NCBI GenBank assembly: GCA_031459715.1
Contig: JAVKIA010000022.1
Span: forward strand, 1 to 40,999
Source: Armatimonadota bacterium
Lineage (GTDB): Bacteria; Sysuimicrobiota; Sysuimicrobiia; Sysuimicrobiales; Humicultoraceae
Reading direction: 5' to 3'
DNA: 40,999 bases
Shown: positions 32,173-40,976 of the stretch, piece by piece
Numbering within the stretch: position 1 is the stretch's first letter
How the letters are laid out: each line of letters begins with the position of its first letter
The notes under the pieces: model-generated
Database searches by the model: none
Seen by the model: the letters and a program-made list of their open reading frames with translations, nothing else
Told to the model about the DNA's origin: nothing
Made by a program: the position numbers and the translations under genes

Positions 32173-33237
32173 GTGACGGAACGCCTCGGCCGATTCACTG
32201 AGGCAGAGATCCTCGCCCAACCACGGGCCTGGGGTGAGGTCCTGCACCTCGCGCAGGGTACGGTGAGTCCCCTGCGGGACCTGTGGCACTGTAGCCCTCC
32301 GGCGCAGCTCCTGCTCACCGGGTGCGGGTCGTCGTACTACCTGGCGCTGGTCGGAGCACACCTCCTCCAGGCGCAGCTTCGGGTGCCCTGCCGCGCGCTG
32401 CCGTCCTCGGAGATCGTCTTCGCCCCCGACGAGGCGGCCCTTGGTGCCTCGTCCCTCCTGCTGGTGGCCCTGTCCCGCTCTGGCGAGACCACGGAGACGG
32501 TGTGGGCGGTGGAGCGCCTGCGGGAGCGCGGCGCTACCACGGTGGCGCTCACCTGCAGCGCCACCGGACCGTTGCTGCAGGCCAGCCACTTGGCCATCCC
32601 CCTGCCGGTGGAAGAGCGCAGCGTGGTGATGACCGGCTCCTTCACCTCGATGCTGCTCACCCTGGCCGCGCTGGCGGCCGCTCTGGCCGGTGACGAGCCG
32701 GCACTGGCGGCGCTGCGGCCCGCTCCGGAGCTGGCCGCGGCGGAGATGACGGCGCTTGCGGCCCACGCCCGAGAGGTGGCCGCGGCCCCCTCCGGCGGTT
32801 TCGTCTACCTGGGGACGGGGCCGACGTTTGGCCTCGCCGCCGAAGGTGCGTTGAAGATGGTCGAGATGAGCCTGATGCCGGGATGGGCCTACCACACCCT
32901 GGAGTTTCTGCACGGTCCCAGGGCGGCTGTATCCAGGGAGATGGTGGTTGTGGGGCTGCTCTCCGCACCGGGGGCTACCTTCCAGCGGCGGGTCCTGCAG
33001 GACGTGGCCGCTCTGGGGGCGCGGGTGGTCGCCGTGGGGGAGAAGGTGGAGGGTCTGCCCTCTCTGGCCCTGCCCGCACCACCCGGCTCGTTGCCGGCCA
33101 TGCTGCTCGGCACCGTCTGGCTGCAGTGGCTGGCCCTGCACACGGCGCGGGCCCGGGGGGTCGATCCCGATGCGCCGCGCTTCCTGCAGCCCGTGGTGAA
33201 GTGGAGCGAAGATCTGCGGGAAGGAGGTGAGGGATGA
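32173..33237 (+). CDS. SIS-domain sugar-phosphate isomerase/deaminase (AgaS/GlmS-C-like)
   Basis: A 354-residue protein of two SIS domains. The first has the sugar-phosphate loop LLTGCGSSYYLAL and the second loop LSRSGETTETV (about residues 95-105). The second domain begins around GFVYLGTGPTFGLAAEGAL and includes AYHTLEFLHGPRA. This double-SIS layout matches AgaS and the isomerase half of GlmS, which interconvert amino-sugar and keto-sugar phosphates. GTG at 32173. In this operon it would convert the phosphorylated product of the ROK kinase. The exact sugar is unknown. Confidence 0.87.
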   Translation: MTERLGRFTEAEILAQPRAWGEVLHLAQGTVSPLRDLWHCSPPAQLLLTGCGSSYYLALVGAHLLQAQLRVPCRALPSSEIVFAPDEAALGASSLLLVALSRSGETTETVWAVERLRERGATTVALTCSATGPLLQASHLAIPLPVEERSVVMTGSFTSMLLTLAALAAALAGDEPALAALRPAPELAAAEMTALAAHAREVAAAPSGGFVYLGTGPTFGLAAEGALKMVEMSLMPGWAYHTLEFLHGPRAAVSREMVVVGLLSAPGATFQRRVLQDVAALGARVVAVGEKVEGLPSLALPAPPGSLPAMLLGTVWLQWLALHTARARGVDPDAPRFLQPVVKWSEDLREGGEG

Positions 33238-34136
33238 TCAGGGTCCTCTATGCGGGTGGGGCGGGGGCGGTGTTCGGCCCGCTGTTCGCCCTCTCCCCGT
33301 TTGCCCTGGAGGTGAAGGGCCTGCAGTTCCACAACTGGGCCCGCCCCTTCATCGAGGGGTTGGAGCGCGGGGGAGACATCCAGGTGACGCAAATGCCCAG
33401 CTGGGAGGTCTACGCCAGCTTCCCCCGCGAGCTGGCCGAGCTGAAGGCCTATCACGTAGTGGTCATCGAAGAGGTGGAGGCCGACATCTTCTACTTCTAC
33501 CCCGAGTTCTACACCCCCGAGGCCTGGACATCTCCCAGGGTCATCGTGCTGCCCAACCGGCTGGAGCTCATTCGCCAGTTTGTCCAGGAGGGTGGGGGGC
33601 TCTTGATGGTGGGTGGGTGGCTCTCCTTCCAGGGGCGGTTCGGCCACGGTGTGTGGCACGGCACGCCCGTGGAAGAGGCGTTGCCCGTAGTCTTCCAGCC
33701 CACTGACGACCGGGTGGAGACGCCGCAGGGCGCGCTGGTAACGGTGGTGGACCGGTCGCATCCGGTGATGGGTAGCATCGCCTGGGAGGGCTTTCCCCCG
33801 CTCCTGGGCTACAACCGCGCCGCGGCACGGCCCGATGCCCGGGTGCTGGCTACGGTGCGCGCCGGGCCGCAGGCGCCGGAGGATCCCCTGATCGTCGTGC
33901 GCGAGTACGGCCGCGGGCGCACCATGGTCTTCGCCTCCGACACCACCCCGCACTGGGGCGTGAACTTCATGAAGTGGCCGGGCTACCAGCAGTTCTGGCG
34001 GCAGGCCGTGCTCTGGTTGAGCGGTCAGATGACCGCCCCGCAGGCGGTTCCACCGGGGCGGGAGGCGCGGGCGGGCAGGCGTGTCCCGCAGCGCCGAACG
34101 AGCCGGACACGCCACAGGGAGTCTAAGGAGCGGTAG
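33234..34136 (+). CDS. GATase1-like (PF07090-type) protein without cysteine
   Basis: A 300-residue protein with a class I amidotransferase-like fold: VVVIEEVEADIFYFYPEF, the elbow region GGGLLMVGGWLSFQG, RSHPVMGSIAW and MVFASDTTPHWGVNF. Members are called 'putative glutamine amidotransferase', but the elbow here has no nucleophile cysteine and the whole protein contains none. It cannot be a normal glutaminase. About 30 C-terminal residues are a basic, disordered-looking tail. It overlaps the SIS gene by 4 bases, with AAGGAGGTGAGGG before the ATG. A sugar-binding, ThuA-like or regulatory role in sugar use is possible. Confidence 0.75.
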   Translation: MIRVLYAGGAGAVFGPLFALSPFALEVKGLQFHNWARPFIEGLERGGDIQVTQMPSWEVYASFPRELAELKAYHVVVIEEVEADIFYFYPEFYTPEAWTSPRVIVLPNRLELIRQFVQEGGGLLMVGGWLSFQGRFGHGVWHGTPVEEALPVVFQPTDDRVETPQGALVTVVDRSHPVMGSIAWEGFPPLLGYNRAAARPDARVLATVRAGPQAPEDPLIVVREYGRGRTMVFASDTTPHWGVNFMKWPGYQQFWRQAVLWLSGQMTAPQAVPPGREARAGRRVPQRRTSRTRHRESKER

Positions 34137-34152
34137 AGGGAGGTGAAAACAG

Positions 34153-35445
34153 ATGCACGTGCGTGCGCTGGTCGCCAGCCTGGCCGTCCTCATGCTGACC
34201 GCCACCGCGGCGCTGGGTGCGGCCCCTGTTCAGCTGACCTTCACGGTCTGGTCGTACAGCACCGACGTCATCCTGGACAACATCAAGAAGTTCGAGGCTA
34301 GGTATCCCGGGATCAAAGTCAGCCTGCAGGACTTCGCCTGGGAGAAGTACACGGACGTGATGACCGCCCGCTTTGTGGGCAAGACACCCACAGACCTGGC
34401 GTACTCCTCCGACCACTGGCTGCAGCAGTGGGCGGCGGCCAACTGGATCGTCCCGCTGGAGGACTACTTCCCTCAGGTGAAGGCGTACAAACCCGACTTC
34501 GCCCCCTACGCCATCGAAGGTATGACCTACCGGGGGAAGCTCTACGGGCTGCCCTACTACGCGGACACCATCATCTTCATCTACAACGAGGAGATGCTCA
34601 AGCGAGCGGGGTTTACCAAGCCGCCGGCCACCTGGGACGAGGTGACCCGGATGGCTCTGGCCATGAAGGAGAAGAAGATCGTCGAGTACCCCATCATGTT
34701 CCAGTTCCAGGACATCACCCCCTGGTACATCGAGGTCTTCCTCTCCATGGTCTACTCCTACAAGAACTACCAGATGTTCGACGCCAGCCTGAACCCGATC
34801 TTTGACCGGGAGGGGACGGCTGCCCACAAGGTAGCCCAGTGGCTGGTGGATGGTATGCGCAAGCACAAGATCATCAACCCGGCCTCCCTGGAGACCACGG
34901 AGATCCCCCTGGTCAAGGCCATGGGGGCGGGCCAGGTGGCCTTCGCTGTCCTGCCCAAGTACAACCTGGCCGACCTGAACACGCCGGGGGCGCACGCCCA
35001 GGCGGGCAAGTTCAAGATGGCCCTGATGCCCGGGGAGACGCACGGGACGGTGGGTTTCGTCCGCTTCTACGCCATGACCAAGATGGCCGCCGACCGGGGG
35101 AAGGCCGTGCAGGACGCGGCCTGGAAGTTCCTAGAGTACTTCGGCGGGAAGACGGATGGCAAGTTCGTGGTAGTGAAGCGGTGGGCCCTGGAGAAGGGCC
35201 TGGGCTTCGCCCAGCTGCCGCTTTACCAGGATCCCGAGATCCGTGCGGCCATCAACAAGTGGGGCAACGTCAGCCTGGAGGAGGAGCAGGCGAAGGTGGC
35301 CCGGGCCAAGGAGGCCCTCACCCCGTTCTGGGGGACCTGGAGCCTGGAGTTTCAGAAGGAGATGAACAAGGCGCTGCTGGGCCAGAAGAGCGCGCTGGAT
35401 GCCCTCAAGGCCGCGGCGGCCAAGTGGAAGGAGATGAAGAAGTAG
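34153..35445 (+). CDS. ABC transporter sugar-binding protein (family 1 solute-binding)
   Basis: A 430-residue extracytoplasmic binding protein. A Sec signal peptide (about 1-23, cleavage around ALGAAP) has no lipobox. The mature part begins VQLTFTVWSYSTD and contains FEARYPGIKV, the early SBP signature, then GKLYGLPYYADTIIFIYN and the aromatic-rich sugar cleft. It delivers a sugar to the permeases encoded after a strong hairpin. GGGAGGTGAAAA precedes the ATG. The ligand cannot be named from the sequence. Confidence 0.93.
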   Translation: MHVRALVASLAVLMLTATAALGAAPVQLTFTVWSYSTDVILDNIKKFEARYPGIKVSLQDFAWEKYTDVMTARFVGKTPTDLAYSSDHWLQQWAAANWIVPLEDYFPQVKAYKPDFAPYAIEGMTYRGKLYGLPYYADTIIFIYNEEMLKRAGFTKPPATWDEVTRMALAMKEKKIVEYPIMFQFQDITPWYIEVFLSMVYSYKNYQMFDASLNPIFDREGTAAHKVAQWLVDGMRKHKIINPASLETTEIPLVKAMGAGQVAFAVLPKYNLADLNTPGAHAQAGKFKMALMPGETHGTVGFVRFYAMTKMAADRGKAVQDAAWKFLEYFGGKTDGKFVVVKRWALEKGLGFAQLPLYQDPEIRAAINKWGNVSLEEEQAKVARAKEALTPFWGTWSLEFQKEMNKALLGQKSALDALKAAAAKWKEMKK

Positions 35446-35465
35446 GGGGCTCCCGCGCGGATGCC

Positions 35466-35496
35466 GAAGGGGGACGGCGGGTGGCTGTCCCCCTTC
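35466..35496 (+). terminator. Intra-operon hairpin after the binding-protein gene
   Basis: GAAGGGGGAC pairs perfectly with GTCCCCCTTC around an 11-base loop; there is no T-run after it. In ABC operons such stems protect the binding-protein mRNA and reduce permease expression. The permease ATG follows 10 bases later without an obvious ribosome site. Confidence 0.7.
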
Positions 35497-35506
35497 CCGG
35501 GACCTT

Positions 35507-36415
35507 ATGCGTCTAGTTGCCCTGCCCCGCCGGCGATACCGTGAGGCGCGCTATGCGTATGCCACGGTGTTGCCGGTCGTGCTGCTGGTGGCGCTCTTCA
35601 CCATCTACCCGTTGCTCTTCGCCCTCATCACCAGCCTGCGCGAGGTCGTTCTCTACCGGCCCTGGAGCCAGCCCTTCGTCGGATTGAAAAACTACCTGGA
35701 TGTGGTCCGCAGCGAGTTCTTCGCCAGCGCCTGGGCACACACCCTCACCTTCGTGGTCGGGGCGGTGCCCCTGGCCACGGTGCTGGGCTTTGCCATCGCC
35801 CACCTGCTCAACGGGCGAAGCCGGCTGGCGGCCTGGCTGAACGTGACCATTCTCCTGCCCTGGGCCATCCCCACGGTGATCAGCGGGATCATCTGGGCGT
35901 GGATCTTCAACAGCAGCTACGGAGCCTTCAACGGGGCGCTCTACTCCCTGGGCCTGATCGACTCCTACGTGCCCTGGCTCTCCCGGCCGCGTTCCGCCCT
36001 GCTCTGCGTCCTCTTCGCCCACGTGTGGAAGGAGGTGCCGCTGACCTCCATCCTCTACCTGGCGGCGCTGCAGGCCATCCCCGACGAGCTCTACGACGCC
36101 GCGCGGGTGGACGGGGCGGGAACGCTGGGCATCCTCCGCCGCGTGACTGTCCCGCTGCTGCTCCCCACCACCCTGATCATCGTGGTGTACGAGACCATGG
36201 TGGGTATCGTCACCTTCGACCTGCTCTACGTGATGACGGGCGGCGGGCCGGCCGGGGCCACCTCGCTGATCTCCTACTACCTCTACAACAGCATGTTCGT
36301 CGCATACAACTTCGGCCAGGGAGCGGCCCTGGCGGTGCTGCTGGCCGCCGCCCTGGTGGTCTTCATCCTGGTGTACATGCGGCTGCTGCGCAGCGAGGAG
36401 ATCTACGCCACATGA
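35507..36415 (+). CDS. ABC sugar transporter permease, MalF/UgpA-type
   Basis: A 302-residue inner-membrane protein with six helices. The start YATVLPVVLLVALFTIYPLL is typical. The EAA loop reads YDAARVDGAGTLGILRRVTVP (about residues 199-219), the contact for the ATPase. GGGPAGATSLISYYLY near the end matches the MalF/UgpA subfamily. Its stop overlaps the next permease start (ATGA). Confidence 0.94.
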   Translation: MRLVALPRRRYREARYAYATVLPVVLLVALFTIYPLLFALITSLREVVLYRPWSQPFVGLKNYLDVVRSEFFASAWAHTLTFVVGAVPLATVLGFAIAHLLNGRSRLAAWLNVTILLPWAIPTVISGIIWAWIFNSSYGAFNGALYSLGLIDSYVPWLSRPRSALLCVLFAHVWKEVPLTSILYLAALQAIPDELYDAARVDGAGTLGILRRVTVPLLLPTTLIIVVYETMVGIVTFDLLYVMTGGGPAGATSLISYYLYNSMFVAYNFGQGAALAVLLAAALVVFILVYMRLLRSEEIYAT

Positions 36416-37305
36416 GGCGGGCACGGCTGCTGGGGCGCGGCCTGGGGAGCCTGCTGGGGCTGCTGGTAGCCGCCTATATCCTGGCGCCCTTTCTCTGGGT
36501 GGCCGCAAGCAGCATCCAGCCGGAGAAGGAGCTGTTCCGCGTTCCCCCCCGCTGGATTCCCCGGGTGCTGACCGCGGACAACTACCGCTTCGTCTTCACC
36601 GGTCAGTTCCCCGCGGGGTACGAGGAGACGGGCATCGCCCGGGGGCGAATTTCGGAGAAGGCGCGGGACGCGCTGCCGGCGCTGCGCAACAGCACCATGG
36701 TGGCGGTGAGCGTGGCCGTGACCAACCTGGTCCTGGGCACCATGGCTGCCTACACCTTCTCGCGTCTGCGTTTCCGCGGGGCGGGATCCCTGTACACCTT
36801 TGTCCTGGCCAGCCGCCTCCTGCCGCCCATGGCCGTGGCCATTCCCTACTACCTGATCGTCAACCGCCTGGGCCTGCTGGACCGCTATGCCGCTCTGGTT
36901 CTCATCCACTCGGTTTTCACCCTGCCCTTCAGCGTGTGGTTCCTCACCCTCTACTTTCGCCGCGTGCCCCCGGACATGGAGGAAGCGGCGTTGGTGGATG
37001 GATGCACCCGCCTGCAGGCCCTGTTGCGGGTGGTCGCTCCCATGACCGCGCCGGCCCTGGCGGCAACCGCGGCCTTCAGCTTCATGTTCTCGTACAACGA
37101 CTTCCCCTTCGCCCTCTTCGTCACCTCGACTATCCGCTCCCAGACCATTCCGGTGATTGTGGCCAACACCGCCATCAACCCCGACGTCAGCTTCGGCGTG
37201 GTGGCTGTCACCGTGGTCCTGACCATGTTGCCTCCGGTAGCCTTCGCCATGATCTTCCGCAACTACATCACCCGCGGGCTGATCGCCGTCACCACCACGC
37301 GGTAG
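36412..37305 (+). CDS. ABC sugar transporter permease, MalG/UgpE-type
   Basis: A 297-residue six-helix permease. The N-terminal FLWVAASSIQPEKELF and RWIPRVLTADNYRFVF are family marks. The EAA loop is MEEAALVDGCTRLQALLRV (about 189-207). The end, MIFRNYITRGLIAV, matches the MalG/UgpE terminus. The long frame opening upstream is only the shadow of the first permease. No ATP-binding gene follows, so a promiscuous MsmX/UgpC-like ATPase elsewhere is likely. Confidence 0.94.
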   Translation: MRRARLLGRGLGSLLGLLVAAYILAPFLWVAASSIQPEKELFRVPPRWIPRVLTADNYRFVFTGQFPAGYEETGIARGRISEKARDALPALRNSTMVAVSVAVTNLVLGTMAAYTFSRLRFRGAGSLYTFVLASRLLPPMAVAIPYYLIVNRLGLLDRYAALVLIHSVFTLPFSVWFLTLYFRRVPPDMEEAALVDGCTRLQALLRVVAPMTAPALAATAAFSFMFSYNDFPFALFVTSTIRSQTIPVIVANTAINPDVSFGVVAVTVVLTMLPPVAFAMIFRNYITRGLIAVTTTR

Positions 37306-37314
37306 GAGGCGGCC

Positions 37315-38253
37315 GTGCGGGTGGCGCTGGCGGTGGACCTGGGGGGGACGCTGTTGCGCACCGGTCTGGTCACGGAGGAGCGCCTCCTGCTCCACCAGGC
37401 GGTGCAGCGGGTGGAAGACCGCAGGGGTAACGCCGCGGTGGAGGCCCTTCTGCGCGCCGCCCTGCGAGCCGCGACGGAAGAGGCCCGGGCGCGGGCGCTG
37501 CAACCTGTCGGGGTGGGCCTGGCGGTGCCCGGGCTGGTGGACCCCCGGCGGGGGGTGATCCGCTACTCCGCCAACCTGGAGCTGCGGGAGCTGGCGGTGG
37601 CGGAGGTGGCCCGGCAGGTGCTGCCGCTCCCGGTGGTCGTGGAGAACGACGTCCGTGCCGCCGCCTGGGGGGAGTGGCGTTGGGGCGCAGGCCTGGGCGT
37701 GCGGACCATGGCCTACCTGAGCGCGGGAACGGGGATCGCCGCGGCGCTGGTCCACGGCGGCCGGCTCTACCACGGGGGGACCGCGGCGGCGGGCGAGGTC
37801 GGCCACATCCCCGTCGTTCCGGACGGTGACCGCTGCCGCTGCGGGCAGCGCGGATGCCTGGAGACCGTGGCGGGCGGCTGGGGCATCGTGCAACGAACGG
37901 GGCGGCTGGCGGCGGGGTCACCAGGTGGGCAGGCGGGGAGCGTTGAGATGCGCTCCACGGAAGCCATCTTCCAGGCTGCCACCGCCGGTGATCCTGTGGC
38001 TTGCGCAGTGGTCCGCGAGGCCGGAGAGTTCCTGGGACGGGCGGCGGTGACCGCGGTGCGGATGTGGGATCCGGAATGTCTCGTCCTGGGAGGGGGGCTC
38101 TTCTTTCCCGGCTCGCCGCTGGCGGACGCAGTGCGCCGGGCCGTGGTGGAAAGCGCCTTCTACGGCCAGGAGCCCCCGCCGGTCCCCCTGGCGGCGTTCG
38201 GGGGCACCGCGGGACTGATGGGGGCGGCCTGCCTGGTGCTGGCGCCGGCGTAG
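37315..38253 (+). CDS. ROK-family sugar kinase
   Basis: A 312-residue ROK protein without an N-terminal DNA-binding domain, so a kinase, not a repressor. ATP loop LAVDLGGTLLRTGLV; catalytic aspartate in VVENDVRAA (about residue 110); GEVGHIPV followed by the zinc site CRCGQRGCLE (about 171-180). GTG at 37315 after TAGGAGGC, ten bases from the permease stop. It would phosphorylate the imported sugar (glucose, N-acetylglucosamine or N-acetylmannosamine type) before the SIS isomerase acts. Confidence 0.92.
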   Translation: MRVALAVDLGGTLLRTGLVTEERLLLHQAVQRVEDRRGNAAVEALLRAALRAATEEARARALQPVGVGLAVPGLVDPRRGVIRYSANLELRELAVAEVARQVLPLPVVVENDVRAAAWGEWRWGAGLGVRTMAYLSAGTGIAAALVHGGRLYHGGTAAAGEVGHIPVVPDGDRCRCGQRGCLETVAGGWGIVQRTGRLAAGSPGGQAGSVEMRSTEAIFQAATAGDPVACAVVREAGEFLGRAAVTAVRMWDPECLVLGGGLFFPGSPLADAVRRAVVESAFYGQEPPPVPLAAFGGTAGLMGAACLVLAPA

Positions 38254-38300
38254 GAGCAGGCCTACGCGGGAGACTGGCGGCCGTATCGAGATCAGCGGCC

Positions 38301-39835
38301 AACCATACCACATTGGCGGAACGCTTGCAGCGCAGCGCTTCCCCCGGCGGGATCGTCCGGAAGCCCCGGCCCAGGGCGTGGGGGGAGTGCGCGCTTCGGT
38401 GGTCAACCGGGAGCGGGGACTCGCCGAGTTGCTTGCCGCGGCCGGTCAGCTGCGCCGTGGCCAGGGACAGATCGTCTTCATTTTTAGGAGAGGCCGGGGT
38501 GGGAAAATCTCGCCTCGCCGCCGAGCTGCGCAATCGCCTGGACGCCCGAACGCCCTTTCCAGTCACACGCTGCCCTGAGTACTCCCGCAGGGTCAGCCAC
38601 GGCGTGCTGCTGCAGTGGCTGCGGGCCTGGACGGGCATCGGCGATCTGTAGGAGACCGAGGCTGCGCAGGTGCGGCTGGCGGCGGCCCTGCGGGACCTCT
38701 TCGGACGCCCCGCGCCCGAGGAGCAGAAAGCGCTGGCGCATCTGCTCGGGCTGCCCGCTCCTGAGGCGGATGGCTAGCCGCTCCCCCGGCCGATGGAAGA
38801 GGTGGCTCCGGACGAAGTCGGTCGCCGGCTGCAGTGGATCCTGACGGCTTTCTGGGAGCGGGCGGCGCAGCGGCCGCTCGTGCTCGTGGTCGAGGATCTG
38901 CACTGGGTGGATGCCGCTTCTGCGGAGAGCCTGCGGCGTCTGTTCGACGTGGCGGAGCGGGCCTCGCTTCTGCTACTGTGCGCCTCCCGGCCGGAGCGCC
39001 GCTCGGCTGCCTGGGACCTGCGGGCGGTGGCCAGGCGGGACTACCCGCACCCGTACCGGGAGATCCGGCTGGACCCGCTGCCGCCGCGGGAGACCGAGCG
39101 GCTGGCCGGAGCGCTGCTGGAGCGGATGGCGCTGCCATCCTCCCTCAGGCAGTCCATCGCGCACCTCAGGCAGGGGAGGACGACCGGCCTGCCGTCATCC
39201 GCTCGCGGAACAACCTGGCCAACCTCCTGCTGTTCACCGGCCGACTCGACGAGGCCGAGGAGCAGGTCGCAGCGGCGGTGGCCCTGGCCGAGCGGTTGGG
39301 ATTGGTCGTCCCCCTGGTCCTGCCGCAGGTCACGGCCGCCGAGATCCTCCTTGAGGGGGGCGGGTGGTCGGAGGCGCGTGCCGTGCTGGATGCGGTCAGG
39401 GACCGCGTGTGGCAGCACGATCTGGGCGCGTCCTAGCGGGCCCTGGTTCTCCGCGAGCAGGCCTTCCTGGATCTGGCTGAAGAGGCGTGGCACGAGGCCG
39501 TGCGGCGCCTGGAGGAGGCCAGGCTTCTGGAGGAGCGGATGGGGATCTCGCGTCACCTGCCGAAGACCCACCGTGGGCTGGCGGAGGCGTACCTCGGCCT
39601 GCGCGACGCTGTGCGCGCCCAGCCACGCCGGCAGGGTGAGAATTCTGGAGCGCGGCAGCAATCCCATCGAGACGCCGGCAGCCATGCGCGTCCTGGCGGT
39701 CTTGTCGCGGGAGGCGGGAGCGGTGAGGCGGGCCCTGCACCTCCTGTAGGCCGGACACGGCCAGCTGGCTCAGCGGAGGGTCCGCAGCGAGCACGCCCGG
39801 ATCCTGCTGGAGCTTGCCTGGCGAGAGCAGAGAAG
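38301..39835 (+). pseudogene. Decayed cyclase/ATPase/TPR regulator, paralogue of the gene at 112-3504
   Basis: Fragments appear in the order of the intact gene: a cyclase scrap (TLAERLQRSASPGGIV), then NRERGLAELLAAAGQLRRGQ and Walker A GEAGVGKSRLAAELRNRL, reached only after a frameshift near 38480. The Walker B region VLVVEDLHWVDAASAES follows, then TPR-like helix (RSRNNLANLLLFTGRLDEA). In-frame TAG codons lie at 38649, 38775 and 39434, a frame change with probable internal deletion near 39170, and another frame change near 39640. Most of the cyclase domain is missing. The longest surviving frame, 38793-39749, is not a credible gene by itself. Confidence 0.8.
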
Positions 39836-39846
39836 GGGGAAGGGGC

Positions 39847-40143
39847 ATGGGATACAGGCGGGGGCAGGAGATCCGGGCATGGCTGGTGGCGGAGGCCCAG
39901 CAGTGGCAGGACCTCTGGTTCATCAAGCGCATCGACACCACTGATCTTCAGCAAAGCCGGAGGGTGTTCCGCGGCACAAAGTTCGCGCCGCAGACCTCCT
40001 GGACCCTGATGGTCGCCCTCAAGGCGTGGGACGACGCGGCGCCGGGCACGGCCCTGGGGGAGATCACCGAGGCGCTGAAGCGAGGGGGCATGCAGGATCC
40101 CGAGGGGCGCGTCGTCACGCGCTCCATGGCCTGGGACTGGTAG
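39847..40143 (+). CDS. Hypothetical 98-residue cytoplasmic protein
   Basis: ATG at 39847, with GAAGGGGGAAGGGG before it. The product is soluble, rich in Trp/Gln/Arg (AQQWQDLWFIKRIDTTD) and ends in RSMAWDW. No signal peptide, membrane helix or known motif. It follows the decayed regulator directly and could be a real small gene or a remnant. The clean frame and ribosome site favour real. Function unknown. Confidence 0.5.
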   Translation: MGYRRGQEIRAWLVAEAQQWQDLWFIKRIDTTDLQQSRRVFRGTKFAPQTSWTLMVALKAWDDAAPGTALGEITEALKRGGMQDPEGRVVTRSMAWDW

Positions 40144-40375
40144 CGGTCCGGTCCACGCCCGCTGCCGCGCCACTTCCACCTCTGTGCCGAATGGATCCGT
40201 CAGGGTGAGCCCCCAGGCAGCGGCGCGCAGGGGGAGGCCGCGGGAAACGCCATGGGGTCATCCTAACACTTCGGGTGACCTGAGGGCGTGCCGGCACCGC
40301 GGTGCCGGGGCGCGGCGTCGTTACCCCTCCGTGACGCGGGCGAGGTATCTGTGGTCGCAAGAGGGGGTGAGAGAG
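40144..40375. other. Intergenic region with an 18-base perfect palindrome
   Basis: 232 bases without a convincing gene. CCGGCACCGCGGTGCCGG at 40291-40308 is a perfect palindrome and could be an operator or a hairpin in the leader of the secreted-protein gene. On the - strand about 40145-40235 a short frame reads WGLTLTDPFGTEVEVAR, faintly like the end of a VOC/glyoxalase domain. It is too short to call. No clear promoter hexamers seen. Confidence 0.4.
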
Positions 40376-40831
40376 ATGGCACGTCTGCTCGCTGCCGTGA
40401 CCGTGATGGGAGTAGCCGTCCTGGGGCTGGCCAGCGCTGGCTACGCACCGTATCACACGCAGCAATACCCTCCGGCCGCAGCCGCCGACGTCAAGGGTCA
40501 GGTGACCACGGCGGTGGCCCACGCGGGGTTCGCCGCCGCGGCCACGACCTTCGGGGGAGCGCAGCAGCACCTGGGGCATGCCCTCAACTGCATTGAGGGG
40601 AAGAACGGCAAGAACTTCAACGCCTCCTGGGGCCACCCCTGTGAGGGGCAGGGGAACGGCATCCTCAACGACCTGCGCGGAGTCGTCGGAAGCGGGGCGC
40701 TGATGCCGCTGGCGCAGAGTGCTGACTCGCTGGCCACAAGCGGCGTCAGGAGCAACGACCTCACCGCGGCCCGCCTGGCAGCCAGGGGCGTGGAGGCGCT
40801 GCTGCGGCTGGTCGCGGAGAACCTGAAGTAG
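40376..40831 (+). CDS. Secreted small protein with conserved-looking His/Cys pattern, unknown function
   Basis: A 151-residue exported protein. Residues 1-24 form a Sec signal peptide (MARLLAAVTVMGVAVLGLASAGYA). The mature chain has histidines and two cysteines placed like functional residues: AVAHAGFAA, HLGHALNCIEG, then FNASWGHPCEGQGNGIL. The rest is alanine-rich helix (LAQSADSLATSGV). There is no CxxCH, so not a c-type cytochrome. The helical, His-containing layout suggests a metal- or haem-binding helical bundle with one disulfide, but this is inference. ATG at 40376 after GAGGGGGTGAG. Confidence 0.75.
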   Translation: MARLLAAVTVMGVAVLGLASAGYAPYHTQQYPPAAAADVKGQVTTAVAHAGFAAAATTFGGAQQHLGHALNCIEGKNGKNFNASWGHPCEGQGNGILNDLRGVVGSGALMPLAQSADSLATSGVRSNDLTAARLAARGVEALLRLVAENLK

Positions 40832-40868
40832 CCGTCGCGGGGGTCGCCGAAGAGCGGAAGTAGCCGTC
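40825..40868 (+). repeat. 12-base direct repeat at the end of the secreted-protein gene
   Basis: GAAGTAGCCGTC occurs at 40825-40836, including the stop codon, and again at 40857-40868. The 20 bases after each copy differ. It may be an old local duplication. No terminator is visible here. Confidence 0.5.
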
Positions 40869-40976
40869 TAGACAAGATGGAAGGACCGGACTCTCGGCTC
40901 GCGGCGTCGTAGGTTACGCTGTGGGCTCGGGAGCGCACAGCGCAGAGCTACACGCGAGGTTAAGGAGGTCCGGTCC

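Noticed and set aside
38793-39749. A 318-residue frame as a separate ATPase gene
   Set aside because: It lacks Walker A, begins after two in-frame stops of the same former gene and changes frame relative to its homologous 3' part. Treated as pseudogene.
40145-40235. VOC/glyoxalase-like end on the - strand
   Set aside because: About 25 residues of weak resemblance, with no upstream domain; too little to call a gene or pseudogene.
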